From an uncultured Collinsella sp. (GTDB lineage Bacteria; Actinomycetota; Coriobacteriia; Coriobacteriales; Coriobacteriaceae): a stretch of DNA of 5,737 nt. The notes beneath the pieces are model-generated. The model was not told the DNA's origin and searched no databases. It was given only the letters and a program-made list of their open reading frames with translations. This document shows positions 1 to 5,737 of this stretch, piece by piece. Numbering within the stretch: position 1 is the first letter of the stretch; every line of letters starts with the position of its first letter. The stretch lies in assembly GCA_958446785.1 (NCBI GenBank), contig CAUCXP010000106.1, forward strand, positions 1 to 5,737, written 5' to 3'. A program made the position numbers and the translations under genes.

Positions 1-1166
1 ACGGCAAGCACGCGGCCACCATTGGTCACGAGCTGGCCGTCCACCACGGCAGTGCCCGCGTGGTACACGGTCACGTTCTCCATGGCCTCGGCATCCTCAA
101 TACCAGCGATGACCTTGCCCTTCTCGTAGCTGCCGGGATAGCCCGCGCTCGTCAGGACAACGGCCACAGCCCACTCGTCACGCCAGTCGAGCTCAATCTG
201 ATCGAGCTCGCAGTTGGCGCAGGCGAGCATGACCTCAACCAGGTCGTTCTTAAGGCGCGGCAGCACGACCTGCGTCTCGGGGTCGCCAAAGCGGGCATTG
301 AACTCCAGCACCTTGGGGCCGGCAGGCGTGAGCATAAAGCCGCCATACAGGCAGCCGCGGTAGTCGATGCCCTCGGCAGCAAGCTCGGCAACGGTCTGCT
401 CCATGACCGCCACCATGGTGGCGTGCTCCTCGTCGGTCACGATGGGCACCGGGCTGTAGACGCCCATGCCGCCGGTGTTGGGGCCCTTGTCGCCCTCGAG
501 GGCGCGCTTGTGGTCCTGCGAGGTGGCCATGGGGCGCACGGTCTTGCCGTCGGTAAAGGCGAGCAGCGAGCACTCGGGACCAACGAGCATCTCCTCGATA
601 ACCACGGTGTTGCCGGCATCGCCAAAGGTGCCGCCAAAGCACTCGCGCACGGCCTCCTCGGCCTGCTCAAGTTCGGTCGCCACGATAACGCCCTTGCCCG
701 CGGCAAGGCCGTCGGCCTTCACGACCAGCGGAGCGCCCTGCTCGCGCACGTAGGCGAGAGCCGAAGCCTCGTCGGTAAACGAACCATAGGCTGCCGTCGG
801 AATGCCCGCACGCTCCATGAGCTGCTTGGAGAACAGCTTGGAACCCTCCATCTGGGCACCCTCGGCACCCGGGCCAAAGCAGGGAATACCTGCCGCGCGC
901 ACGGCGTCGGCCACGCCCGCCACGAGCGGAGCCTCGGGGCCAATTACCACGAGTCCGCATCCGTGGCTCTGCGCAAACGCCGCCACGGCCGCAGGATCGC
1001 AGTCGTCGAGAACAACGTTCTCGCCGCAGCTCGCGGTGCCGCCGTTACCCGGCGCGATGTAGAGCTTGCCGGCGCGCGGTGATGCTGCGAGCTTAGCTGC
1101 CAAAGCATGCTCGCGGCCGCCGCTGCCCAACAACAGGATGTCGATGGTTTGAGTGTCCGCCTTCAA
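1..1166 (-). CDS. purD: Phosphoribosylamine-glycine ligase (GAR synthetase), 3' end cut off by window edge
   Basis: Cytosolic ATP-grasp enzyme that joins glycine to 5-phosphoribosylamine using ATP to give GAR, the second step of de novo purine synthesis. My reading of the minus strand from 1166 gives 388 full codons with no stop. Landmarks: N-terminal [12 protein letters not shown] (11-22), [10 protein letters not shown] (75-84), ATP-grasp [11 protein letters not shown] (150-160), GPNTGGMG (228-235), and [12 protein letters not shown] (288-299) with the metal/ATP-binding acidic and Asn residues. The final GGRVLAV matches the family's C-terminal region, so roughly 35-40 residues are missing compared with the usual 420-430. 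The start is a TTG at 1164-1166: AGGAGG lies 5 nt upstream, and no in-frame ATG precedes the conserved GSGGREH motif. It lies 118 bp behind purA and may be cotranscribed with it, subject to the hairpins in the spacer. Function is certain; the start is very likely. Confidence 0.95.
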   Translation of the reverse strand, partial: MKADTQTIDILLLGSGGREHALAAKLAASPRAGKLYIAPGNGGTASCGENVVLDDCDPAAVAAFAQSHGCGLVVIGPEAPLVAGVADAVRAAGIPCFGPGAEGAQMEGSKLFSKQLMERAGIPTAAYGSFTDEASALAYVREQGAPLVVKADGLAAGKGVIVATELEQAEEAVRECFGGTFGDAGNTVVIEEMLVGPECSLLAFTDGKTVRPMATSQDHKRALEGDKGPNTGGMGVYSPVPIVTDEEHATMVAVMEQTVAELAAEGIDYRGCLYGGFMLTPAGPKVLEFNARFGDPETQVVLPRLKNDLVEVMLACANCELDQIELDWRDEWAVAVVLTSAGYPGSYEKGKVIAGIEDAEAMENVTVYHAGTAVVDGQLVTNGGRVLA

Positions 1167-1171
1167 GGGTG

Positions 1172-1177
1172 CCTCCT
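1172..1177 (-). promoter_or_regulatory. Shine-Dalgarno AGGAGG of purD (decides the TTG start)
   Basis: On the minus strand a perfect AGGAGG stands 5 nt before TTG at 1166-1164. It is the only strong ribosome binding site near the 5' end of the purD frame and supports a non-ATG start. Seen directly; use of TTG is inferred. Confidence 0.8.
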
Positions 1178-1189
1178 CTATGGATGAAT

Positions 1190-1208
1190 GGCTCGCTCCG
1201 CGCGAGCC
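1190..1208 (-). promoter_or_regulatory. Hairpin in purD leader
   Basis: A perfect 7-bp inverted repeat (GGCTCGC / GCGAGCC, arms 1190-1196 and 1202-1208, 5-nt loop) sits 12 nt before the purD Shine-Dalgarno. No U-tract follows on either strand, so it is not a standard terminator. Its 1207-1208 bases are shared with the longer repeat 1207-1215 / 1248-1256, so the two cannot fully form together. It could be a leader stem or mRNA stabiliser; the role is unknown. Confidence 0.4.
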
Positions 1209-1220
1209 CTTTGCAAGCAA

Positions 1221-1262
1221 ATATACCCCTCGGCCGCCCGCTTGGGCTGCAAAGGGGTATAT
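1221..1262 (-). terminator. Long hairpin after purA, possible weak terminator or attenuator
   Basis: Arms ATATACCCCT (1221-1230) and AGGGGTATAT (1253-1262) are a perfect 10-bp inverted repeat. Inside it, after a 2x2 internal loop, come 2 bp, a single mismatch, then GCCC/GGGC (1236-1239 / 1244-1247) closing a 4-nt loop. It begins 22 nt after the purA stop. On the minus-strand RNA the 3' arm ends in UAUAUUUGCUUG, a poor U-tract, so termination would be partial at best. Its AT-rich base also resembles a -10 (TATATT), but I find no matching -35. A read-through attenuator between purA and purD fits best; this is inference. Confidence 0.5.
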
Positions 1263-1284
1263 CGCAATAACCAAATAGTCCCGA

Positions 1285-2580
<1,296 letters not shown>

Positions 2581-2637
2581 TTACATTCATGGACTGTCTA
2601 CGCGCCACGCCGGCACGCAGAAGCACAAAACATTCCC

Positions 2638-2666
2638 AGTATACCCGTGCAACGGGCGCCTGTCCT
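2638..2666 (-). promoter_or_regulatory. Sigma70-type promoter of purA
   Basis: On the minus strand AGGACA (-35, 2661-2666, 4/6 to TTGACA) and TATACT (-10, 2638-2643, 5/6 to TATAAT) are exactly 17 nt apart. Transcription would start near 2631, giving a purA leader of about 60 nt. The -35 overlaps the TAG stop of dnaB. A small stem (CCCGT/ACGGG, 2644-2648 / 2652-2656) fills the spacer. Hexamers and spacing are seen directly; activity is inferred. Read-through from dnaB may add to purA expression, as no terminator is seen in the gap. Confidence 0.6.
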
Positions 2667-4056
2667 ACTCCTCGGCATGTGCCCCATCAAGCTCATAGAA
2701 CTTGGTGGATGCCGGCAGGAACATCAGGTCGACGTCGCCGATCGGGCCCGAACGGTTCTTGGCCACGACGATACGCGTAACGCCCTCGTCGGGTCGATCG
2801 TCGCGCGAGGCTTCGGCCTCGTCGGCGGAGCGGTCCAAGAACATGACGATATCGGCGTCCTGCTCGATGGAGCCCGATTCACGAAGGTCGGAAAGCTGCG
2901 GGCGCTTGCCGGTACGGGATTCGACCTGACGCGAGAGCTGTGACAGCGCGATGAGCGGGATCTTGAGCTCCTTGGCCATAATCTTAAGACCACGCGACAT
3001 CTCCGAAACCTCGACGGTACGGCTCTCGGAGCGGCGTCCCGGTGGAGGACTCACCAGCTGCAGGTAGTCCAAAATGATGATTGCCTTTTCCTTGTTATGG
3101 AGCATGCGGCGGCTCTTGGCGCGAATCTCAGTCACTGTGGTGCCGGGCGTATCGTCAATCAGAATATCGAGCTTGGACAAGGTCTGCGTGGCCTCGTTAA
3201 TATTGGCCCACTGCTCGGGGCTAATGCGGCCCATGCGGAAGTCACTGATCGAGATCATGGCGTAGGCGCAAATCAGACGCTGGGCAATTTCCTTGCCCGA
3301 CATCTCCAGTGAGAAGAAGCCGACGGTATAACCAGCAGCGGCAGCGTTAAGTGCCAGGTTCAGAGCGAACGACGTCTTACCCACGGCAGGACGGGCGCCG
3401 ATGATGATGAGCTGGCCTTCGCGAAAACCCATGAGCATGCGGTCGAGCGACGGGAAACCCGTGGGCACGCCCGCAGCCTGGCCGCCGGCCTGGCATACTT
3501 CCTCGGCCTCGTTATAGGCCTCGACCATAAACTCGGTCAACGTCTTGTAGCTCGACTTGACCTCGCGCGCCGTGACCTTGAGCAGCTTGCTCTCGGCCAG
3601 CTCCACGACCTCCTTGGTGTCGGTAGGGGCGTTATAGGCCAGCGCGTTGATCTCGTTGGTGGCACCGATCAGCTCGCGCAGCATCGAGTCGCGACGGACG
3701 ATGGCGGCATGGTGCTGCCAGTTGACGAGCGACAGGGTCTGACCCATCAGCTCCAAAATGTAGGCCTCGCCGCCCACGGCATCGAGCTTGTTGATGCTGC
3801 GCAGGTAATCGATCAGCGAGATGGAGTCGATGGGAATGCGGCTGTTGTACATATCGACCATCGCGGTATAGATGGTCTTATGAATGGGCCGGTAGAAGTC
3901 ATCGGGCTGCAGCTCGACCTGGGCCTCTTCGACCACCTCGGGCGATAGCAGCATAGCGGCCAGTACATTGGCCTCTGCATCTTGGTTTTGGGGAAGACCC
4001 AACTTTGAGCCGCGGTCCTCGACCGTCAGCCCGGTCTCCCTATCGTCATATGCCAT
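2665..4056 (-). CDS. dnaB: Replicative DNA helicase DnaB
   Basis: Hexameric ATP-driven 5'-3' helicase that unwinds the replication fork and works with primase (DnaG) and the polymerase holoenzyme; called dnaC in Bacillus. From the start chosen here it has 463 residues, normal for the family. The N-terminal domain begins near LPQNQDAEANVLAAML (21-36) and takes part in primase contact. After a linker, the RecA-like domain runs from about residue 195: Walker A GARPAVGKTS (220-229), SLEMS (249-253) with the catalytic Glu251, Walker B IIILDYLQL (326-334), LSQLSRQVESR (371-381), and the arginine-finger region KNRSGPIG (433-440). There is no intein at these common insertion sites. Start: an in-frame ATG at 4068 has no good ribosome site, while ATG at 4056 has GAGG 6 nt upstream, so I prefer 4056 (4 residues shorter). 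Confidence 0.97.
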   Translation of the reverse strand: MAYDDRETGLTVEDRGSKLGLPQNQDAEANVLAAMLLSPEVVEEAQVELQPDDFYRPIHKTIYTAMVDMYNSRIPIDSISLIDYLRSINKLDAVGGEAYILELMGQTLSLVNWQHHAAIVRRDSMLRELIGATNEINALAYNAPTDTKEVVELAESKLLKVTAREVKSSYKTLTEFMVEAYNEAEEVCQAGGQAAGVPTGFPSLDRMLMGFREGQLIIIGARPAVGKTSFALNLALNAAAAGYTVGFFSLEMSGKEIAQRLICAYAMISISDFRMGRISPEQWANINEATQTLSKLDILIDDTPGTTVTEIRAKSRRMLHNKEKAIIILDYLQLVSPPPGRRSESRTVEVSEMSRGLKIMAKELKIPLIALSQLSRQVESRTGKRPQLSDLRESGSIEQDADIVMFLDRSADEAEASRDDRPDEGVTRIVVAKNRSGPIGDVDLMFLPASTKFYELDGAHAEE

Positions 4057-4062
4057 GAGCAT

Positions 4063-4066
4063 CCTC
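4063..4066 (-). promoter_or_regulatory. Shine-Dalgarno GAGG of dnaB
   Basis: GAGG stands 6 nt before the ATG at 4056-4054 and overlaps the alternative upstream ATG at 4068-4066. Ribosomes bound here would be spaced for the downstream ATG. This is the reason for the chosen dnaB start. Confidence 0.55.
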
Positions 4067-4089
4067 ATTCATATCGCTTGCGAGCATCC

Positions 4090-4098
4090 ATAGTATCA
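4090..4098 (-). promoter_or_regulatory. Weak extended -10 candidate for dnaB
   Basis: TGATACTAT on the minus strand reads as TGn plus a 4/6 match to TATAAT. It would give a dnaB leader of about 25-30 nt. No convincing -35 lies 16-18 nt upstream. A strong terminator precedes dnaB, so some promoter is expected in this spacer; this is the best placed candidate I can find, but it is a weak one. Confidence 0.25.
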
Positions 4099-4149
4099 GC
4101 CACGGTCCCAAAACGCGCCGCGCGCCGCCAATCATCACCGAACCAAACG

Positions 4150-4191
4150 GATGAACGGTCCTGTATATAGGACTTCGACGCAACGTTCACC
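4150..4191. repeat. Nested inverted repeat in the rplI-dnaB spacer
   Basis: An inner 16-nt near-palindrome GTCCTGTATATAGGAC (4158-4173; arms GTCCT/AGGAC, 7 of 8 symmetric pairs) lies inside an outer inverted repeat TGAACG (4152-4157) / CGTTCA (4184-4189), which extends by a wobble and a G-C pair to 4150 and 4191. Ten unpaired bases (4174-4183) fall on one side only. The position downstream of the rplI terminator and about 95-135 bp before dnaB suits an operator or leader structure. Base pairing is seen; function is unknown. Confidence 0.4.
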
Positions 4192-4209
4192 ATGACACTC
4201 ACTCAGCGC

Positions 4210-4248
4210 AAAAAACAAAAGGGCGCCCTGGTTTCCCAGAGCGCCCTT
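4210..4248 (-). terminator. Intrinsic terminator after rplI
   Basis: On the minus strand AAGGGCGC-T-CTGG, loop GAAA, CCAG-G-GCGCCCTT forms a 13-bp stem (arms 4236-4248 and 4219-4231), followed directly by TTTTGTTTTTT. The single U-G wobble pairs in minus-strand RNA but would be an A-C mismatch on the plus strand, and the T-run follows only in the minus direction, so orientation is clear. It starts 32 nt after the rplI stop and ends the rpsF-ssb-rpsR-rplI transcript, separating it from dnaB. Confidence 0.93.
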
Positions 4249-4280
4249 CTTAGAACAAGATTGTTGCGTTGCAGCAAATG

Positions 4281-4820
4281 CTACTCGGCAGCAGCCTCAG
4301 TCTCGACCTCGGCGGTCTCGGCCTCGGCGACCTCAGCGGCCTCCTCGACCTCAGCCTCGGCAGCGAGCTCCTCGGCGGTAACGCCGACGAGAACGACAAC
4401 CTCGGCCTTGATCTCGCGGTACAGCGAGATGGCAACGGTGTGGGCACCGGCAACCTTGATGGGCTTACCGAGCTCGACGCGCTTGCGGTCGATGTCCATA
4501 CCGAGCTGAGCCTTGATGGCGTCAGCGATCATAGCGGCGGTAACAGAGCCAAAGAGGATGCCCTCGTCGCCGACCTTGACGTCAACGGTGACCGTCTTGC
4601 CCTCGAGGGCAGCCTTGGTCTCGTTGGCGGTAGCCAGACGGACGGCCTCGCGCTTGGCGATGTTGTTGCGACGCTCGTCGAGCTGCTTGAGGTTGCCCTT
4701 GGTGGCGGCAACAGCGAGCTTCTTGGGGAACAGGAAGTTCTCAGCGTAACCCTGAGCGACCTCTACGACGTCACCCTCGCCGCCCTTGCCCTTGATCTCA
4801 TCGAGAAGAATAACCTTCAT
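4281..4820 (-). CDS. rplI: 50S ribosomal protein L9 with acidic C-terminal tail
   Basis: Large-subunit protein that binds 23S rRNA at the base of the L1 stalk and reaches out from the ribosome; it affects reading-frame fidelity. The N-terminal rRNA-binding domain is clear: MKVILLDEIKGKGGEGDVVEV (1-21) and GYAENFLFPKKLAVAAT (24-40). The connecting helix covers about 41-75, and the C-terminal domain has GILFGSVT (87-94) and DRKRVELGKPIKVAGAHTV (111-129). At 179 residues it is about 30 longer than the usual 148-150. The excess is a tail from about 148 to 179 made of Ala, Glu, Val, Thr and Leu, with 13 Glu and no Lys or Arg. ATG at 4820 has AGGGAG 7 nt upstream; the rpsR stop is only 15 nt away, so translation is probably coupled. 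Followed by a strong terminator. Confidence 0.97.
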   Translation of the reverse strand: MKVILLDEIKGKGGEGDVVEVAQGYAENFLFPKKLAVAATKGNLKQLDERRNNIAKREAVRLATANETKAALEGKTVTVDVKVGDEGILFGSVTAAMIADAIKAQLGMDIDRKRVELGKPIKVAGAHTVAISLYREIKAEVVVLVGVTAEELAAEAEVEEAAEVAEAETAEVETEAAAE

Positions 4821-4835
4821 GATGCGTCTCCCTTC

Positions 4836-5102
4836 TTAGCCGCGGTCGCGGTTGCCACGAGAGGAAACCACGGGGACGGTGTACGGCAGGAGAGCCATCT
4901 CGCGGGCGCGCTTGATGGCGTTGGCGATGTCATGCTGATGCTGCGTGCAAGCGCCAGTGACGCGACGGGGCTTGATCTTGCCACGATCGGTCATGTACTT
5001 ACGGAGAAGCTGAGTGTCCTTATAGTCGATGAACTCAGTGTTCTCCTTGCAGAACTGGCAGTACTTACGACGCGGCTGACGTGCAGAAAAATCATTAGCC
5101 AT
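4836..5102 (-). CDS. rpsR: 30S ribosomal protein S18, cysteine-containing type
   Basis: Small-subunit protein that binds the platform of 16S rRNA as a heterodimer with S6, whose gene lies two positions upstream. The 88 residues include the family core: [18 protein letters not shown] (12-29), [19 protein letters not shown] (32-50), and [20 protein letters not shown] (57-76). Cys15, Cys18, Cys52 and His55 form a CxxC...CxxH set like the zinc-binding (C+) form of S18. The frame stays open to a GTG at 5153, but the extra 17 residues ([16 protein letters not shown] region) are not S18-like and lie over a hairpin. ATG at 5102 has AAAGG 9 nt upstream and gives the standard N-terminus, so I use it. 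The stop is 15 nt before rplI. Confidence 0.96.
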   Translation of the reverse strand: MANDFSARQPRRKYCQFCKENTEFIDYKDTQLLRKYMTDRGKIKPRRVTGACTQHQHDIANAIKRAREMALLPYTVPVVSSRGNRDRG

Positions 5103-5121
5103 GTCAAAATACCTTTCGTTT

Positions 5122-5147
5122 GGCAACTTCGGCGAACCGAAGCCGCC
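5122..5147 (-). promoter_or_regulatory. UUCG-loop hairpin upstream of rpsR
   Basis: Minus-strand RNA can fold GGCGGCUUCGG / CCGAAGUUGCC (arms 5137-5147 and 5122-5132) into an unbroken 11-bp stem with two G-U wobbles and a UUCG loop (5133-5136). On the plus strand the same two positions are A-C mismatches, so the fold favours the mRNA strand. It ends about 20 nt before the rpsR ATG, just ahead of its AAAGG. The bases after it (AAACGAAAGG) are not a U-tract, so it is not an intrinsic terminator. It may set rpsR translation or protect processed mRNA ends; the role is inferred. Confidence 0.5.
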
Positions 5148-5174
5148 TCTCACTCAAAAATAGGTGAACAACCC

Positions 5175-5627
5175 TTAGAACGGGATGTCCTCATCGTAGA
5201 CGTCGACCGCGGGCGGCGTAGCCACCGGTGCGGCAGGACGTGCTGCGGGCGCGGGAGCTGCGGGGGCGTAACCGCCCTGGTCGTAGCCACCCTGGCCACC
5301 ACGGGAGCTCATAAACTCGATCTCATCGACGATGACCTCAAGCTTGCTCCGGCGCTGGCCGTCGCGCTCCCAAGAGCTGTAGCGCAGCTTGCCCTCGATC
5401 GCGACCTTGTTTCCCTTTGTCAGGAAACGGCTCACGGCCTCGGCGCGGGTGCCGAACATGGTGCAGTCGACAAAGTTGGGATAGTCCTCCCACTCGCCAG
5501 TCTGCGCGTTGCGGCGACGATCGTTCACGGCGACGCCAAAGGACAGAACCTGGGTTCCGCCGGCGGTGGCGCGCAGCTCGGGATCGCGGGTGAGGTTACC
5601 GGTGATGTTCACTCGATTGATGCTCAT
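5175..5627 (-). CDS. ssb: Single-stranded DNA-binding protein
   Basis: Tetrameric protein that coats single-stranded DNA during replication, recombination and repair and recruits partner proteins through its C-terminal tip. The 150 residues show an OB fold at about 1-107: INRVNITGNLTRDPELR (3-19), LSFGVAVNDRRR (28-39), WEDYPNFVDCTMFGTRAEAVSRFLTKGNKVAIEGKLRYSSW as one run from 46 to 86, and LEVIVDEIEFM (96-106). A low-complexity Gly/Tyr then Ala/Pro linker follows (about 108-142), ending in the acidic tip DEDIPF (145-150), the standard partner-binding peptide. ATG at 5627 opens on MSINRV, typical for the family; GAGG is about 12 nt upstream, a rather long spacing. It sits between rpsF and rpsR as in many Gram-positive genomes, 48 nt after rpsF and 72 nt before rpsR. 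Confidence 0.97.
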   Translation of the reverse strand: MSINRVNITGNLTRDPELRATAGGTQVLSFGVAVNDRRRNAQTGEWEDYPNFVDCTMFGTRAEAVSRFLTKGNKVAIEGKLRYSSWERDGQRRSKLEVIVDEIEFMSSRGGQGGYDQGGYAPAAPAPAARPAAPVATPPAVDVYDEDIPF

Positions 5628-5675
5628 AACTCACTACTTCCTCTTGGGGCACAAGCCCAGTCCAAAACGACAGTC

Positions 5676-5737
5676 TTACTCCTGGTCGTCGCGACGGACG
5701 ATCATGTGGCGGACCACAGCGTCGGTGATGCGCAGGA
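5676..5737 (-). CDS. rpsF: 30S ribosomal protein S6, C-terminal end only (5' part outside window)
   Basis: Only the last 19 residues are present (LRITDAVVRHMIVRRDDQE, then TAA at 5678-5676). They fit the final beta strand and basic-then-acidic end of S6, the S18 partner on the 30S platform. The rest of the gene lies beyond the window edge. The identification leans on context: rpsF normally precedes ssb and rpsR, and the frame runs in the same direction 48 nt before ssb. The piece is short, but sequence and position agree. Confidence 0.88.
   Translation of the reverse strand, partial: LRITDAVVRHMIVRRDDQE

Noticed and set aside
60..1082. 340-codon open frame on the plus strand opposite purD
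   Set aside because: It lies antisense to a clear purD, and its protein is rich in Gly, Ala, His, Leu and Arg with no recognisable domain. Long antisense frames are expected opposite GC-rich genes with strong third-position bias.
1167..1284. Purine riboswitch or PurR-type operator ahead of purD
   Set aside because: I do not find the conserved core of known purine riboswitches or a recognisable PurR box; only the unclassified hairpins are supported.
2644..2656. CCCGT/ACGGG hairpin between dnaB and purA as a dnaB terminator
   Set aside because: Five base pairs with a 3-nt loop and no U-tract after it; it falls in the spacer of the purA promoter and is unlikely to stop transcription.
4192..4509. 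105-codon plus-strand frame opposite the end of rplI
   Set aside because: Ser/Ala/Thr-rich low-complexity product created by reading the Ala/Glu tail codons of L9 backwards; it also runs through the rplI terminator.
5103..5153. N-terminal extension of S18 from a GTG at 5153
   Set aside because: The added residues do not look like S18, the stretch contains the hairpin, and ATG at 5102 has a ribosome site and gives the normal N-terminus.
5645..5660. Small GGGC/GCCC hairpin between rpsF and ssb
   Set aside because: Only a 4-bp stem with no U-tract; too weak to call a terminator or regulatory element.

Overview
The window carries seven genes, all reading on the minus strand, in the order rpsF (3' end only) - ssb - rpsR - rplI - dnaB - purA - purD (3' end missing). 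All are conserved housekeeping genes. I see no mobile element, CRISPR array, tRNA/rRNA, toxin-antitoxin or defence-type gene.

Organism: the DNA is visibly GC-rich, with strong G/C preference at third codon positions. The rpsF-ssb-rpsR-rplI-dnaB order is known from both Actinobacteria and Firmicutes, and purA after dnaB is also seen in Bacillus. GC-rich coding, a cysteine-containing (zinc-ribbon type) S18, an L9 with a long Ala/Glu tail and purD behind purA make a Coriobacteriia genome such as Collinsella my best guess. This rests on recall, not on a database search.

Layout in transcription order (high to low coordinate): (1) 5737-4281 is the S6-SSB-S18-L9 cluster, serving ribosome assembly and single-stranded DNA protection. 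It has short spacers, an RNA-like UUCG-loop hairpin between ssb and rpsR, and a textbook intrinsic terminator after rplI at 4210-4248. (2) 4280-4057 is a 224-bp spacer with the terminator, a nested inverted repeat (4150-4191) and a weak promoter candidate, followed by the replicative helicase gene dnaB. (3) A good sigma70-type promoter (2638-2666) overlaps the dnaB stop codon and should drive purA (adenylosuccinate synthetase, IMP to AMP branch). (4) A 118-bp spacer (1167-1284) holds three overlapping, partly mutually exclusive inverted repeats, and then purD (GAR synthetase, second step of de novo purine synthesis) starts at a TTG codon behind a perfect AGGAGG.

The genes thus fall into a translation/replication block and a purine block, separated by one strong terminator and one internal promoter. 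The most interesting items are non-coding: the competing hairpins between purA and purD, the hairpin in front of rpsR, and the nested repeat in front of dnaB. I do not see evidence for a new gene system here.
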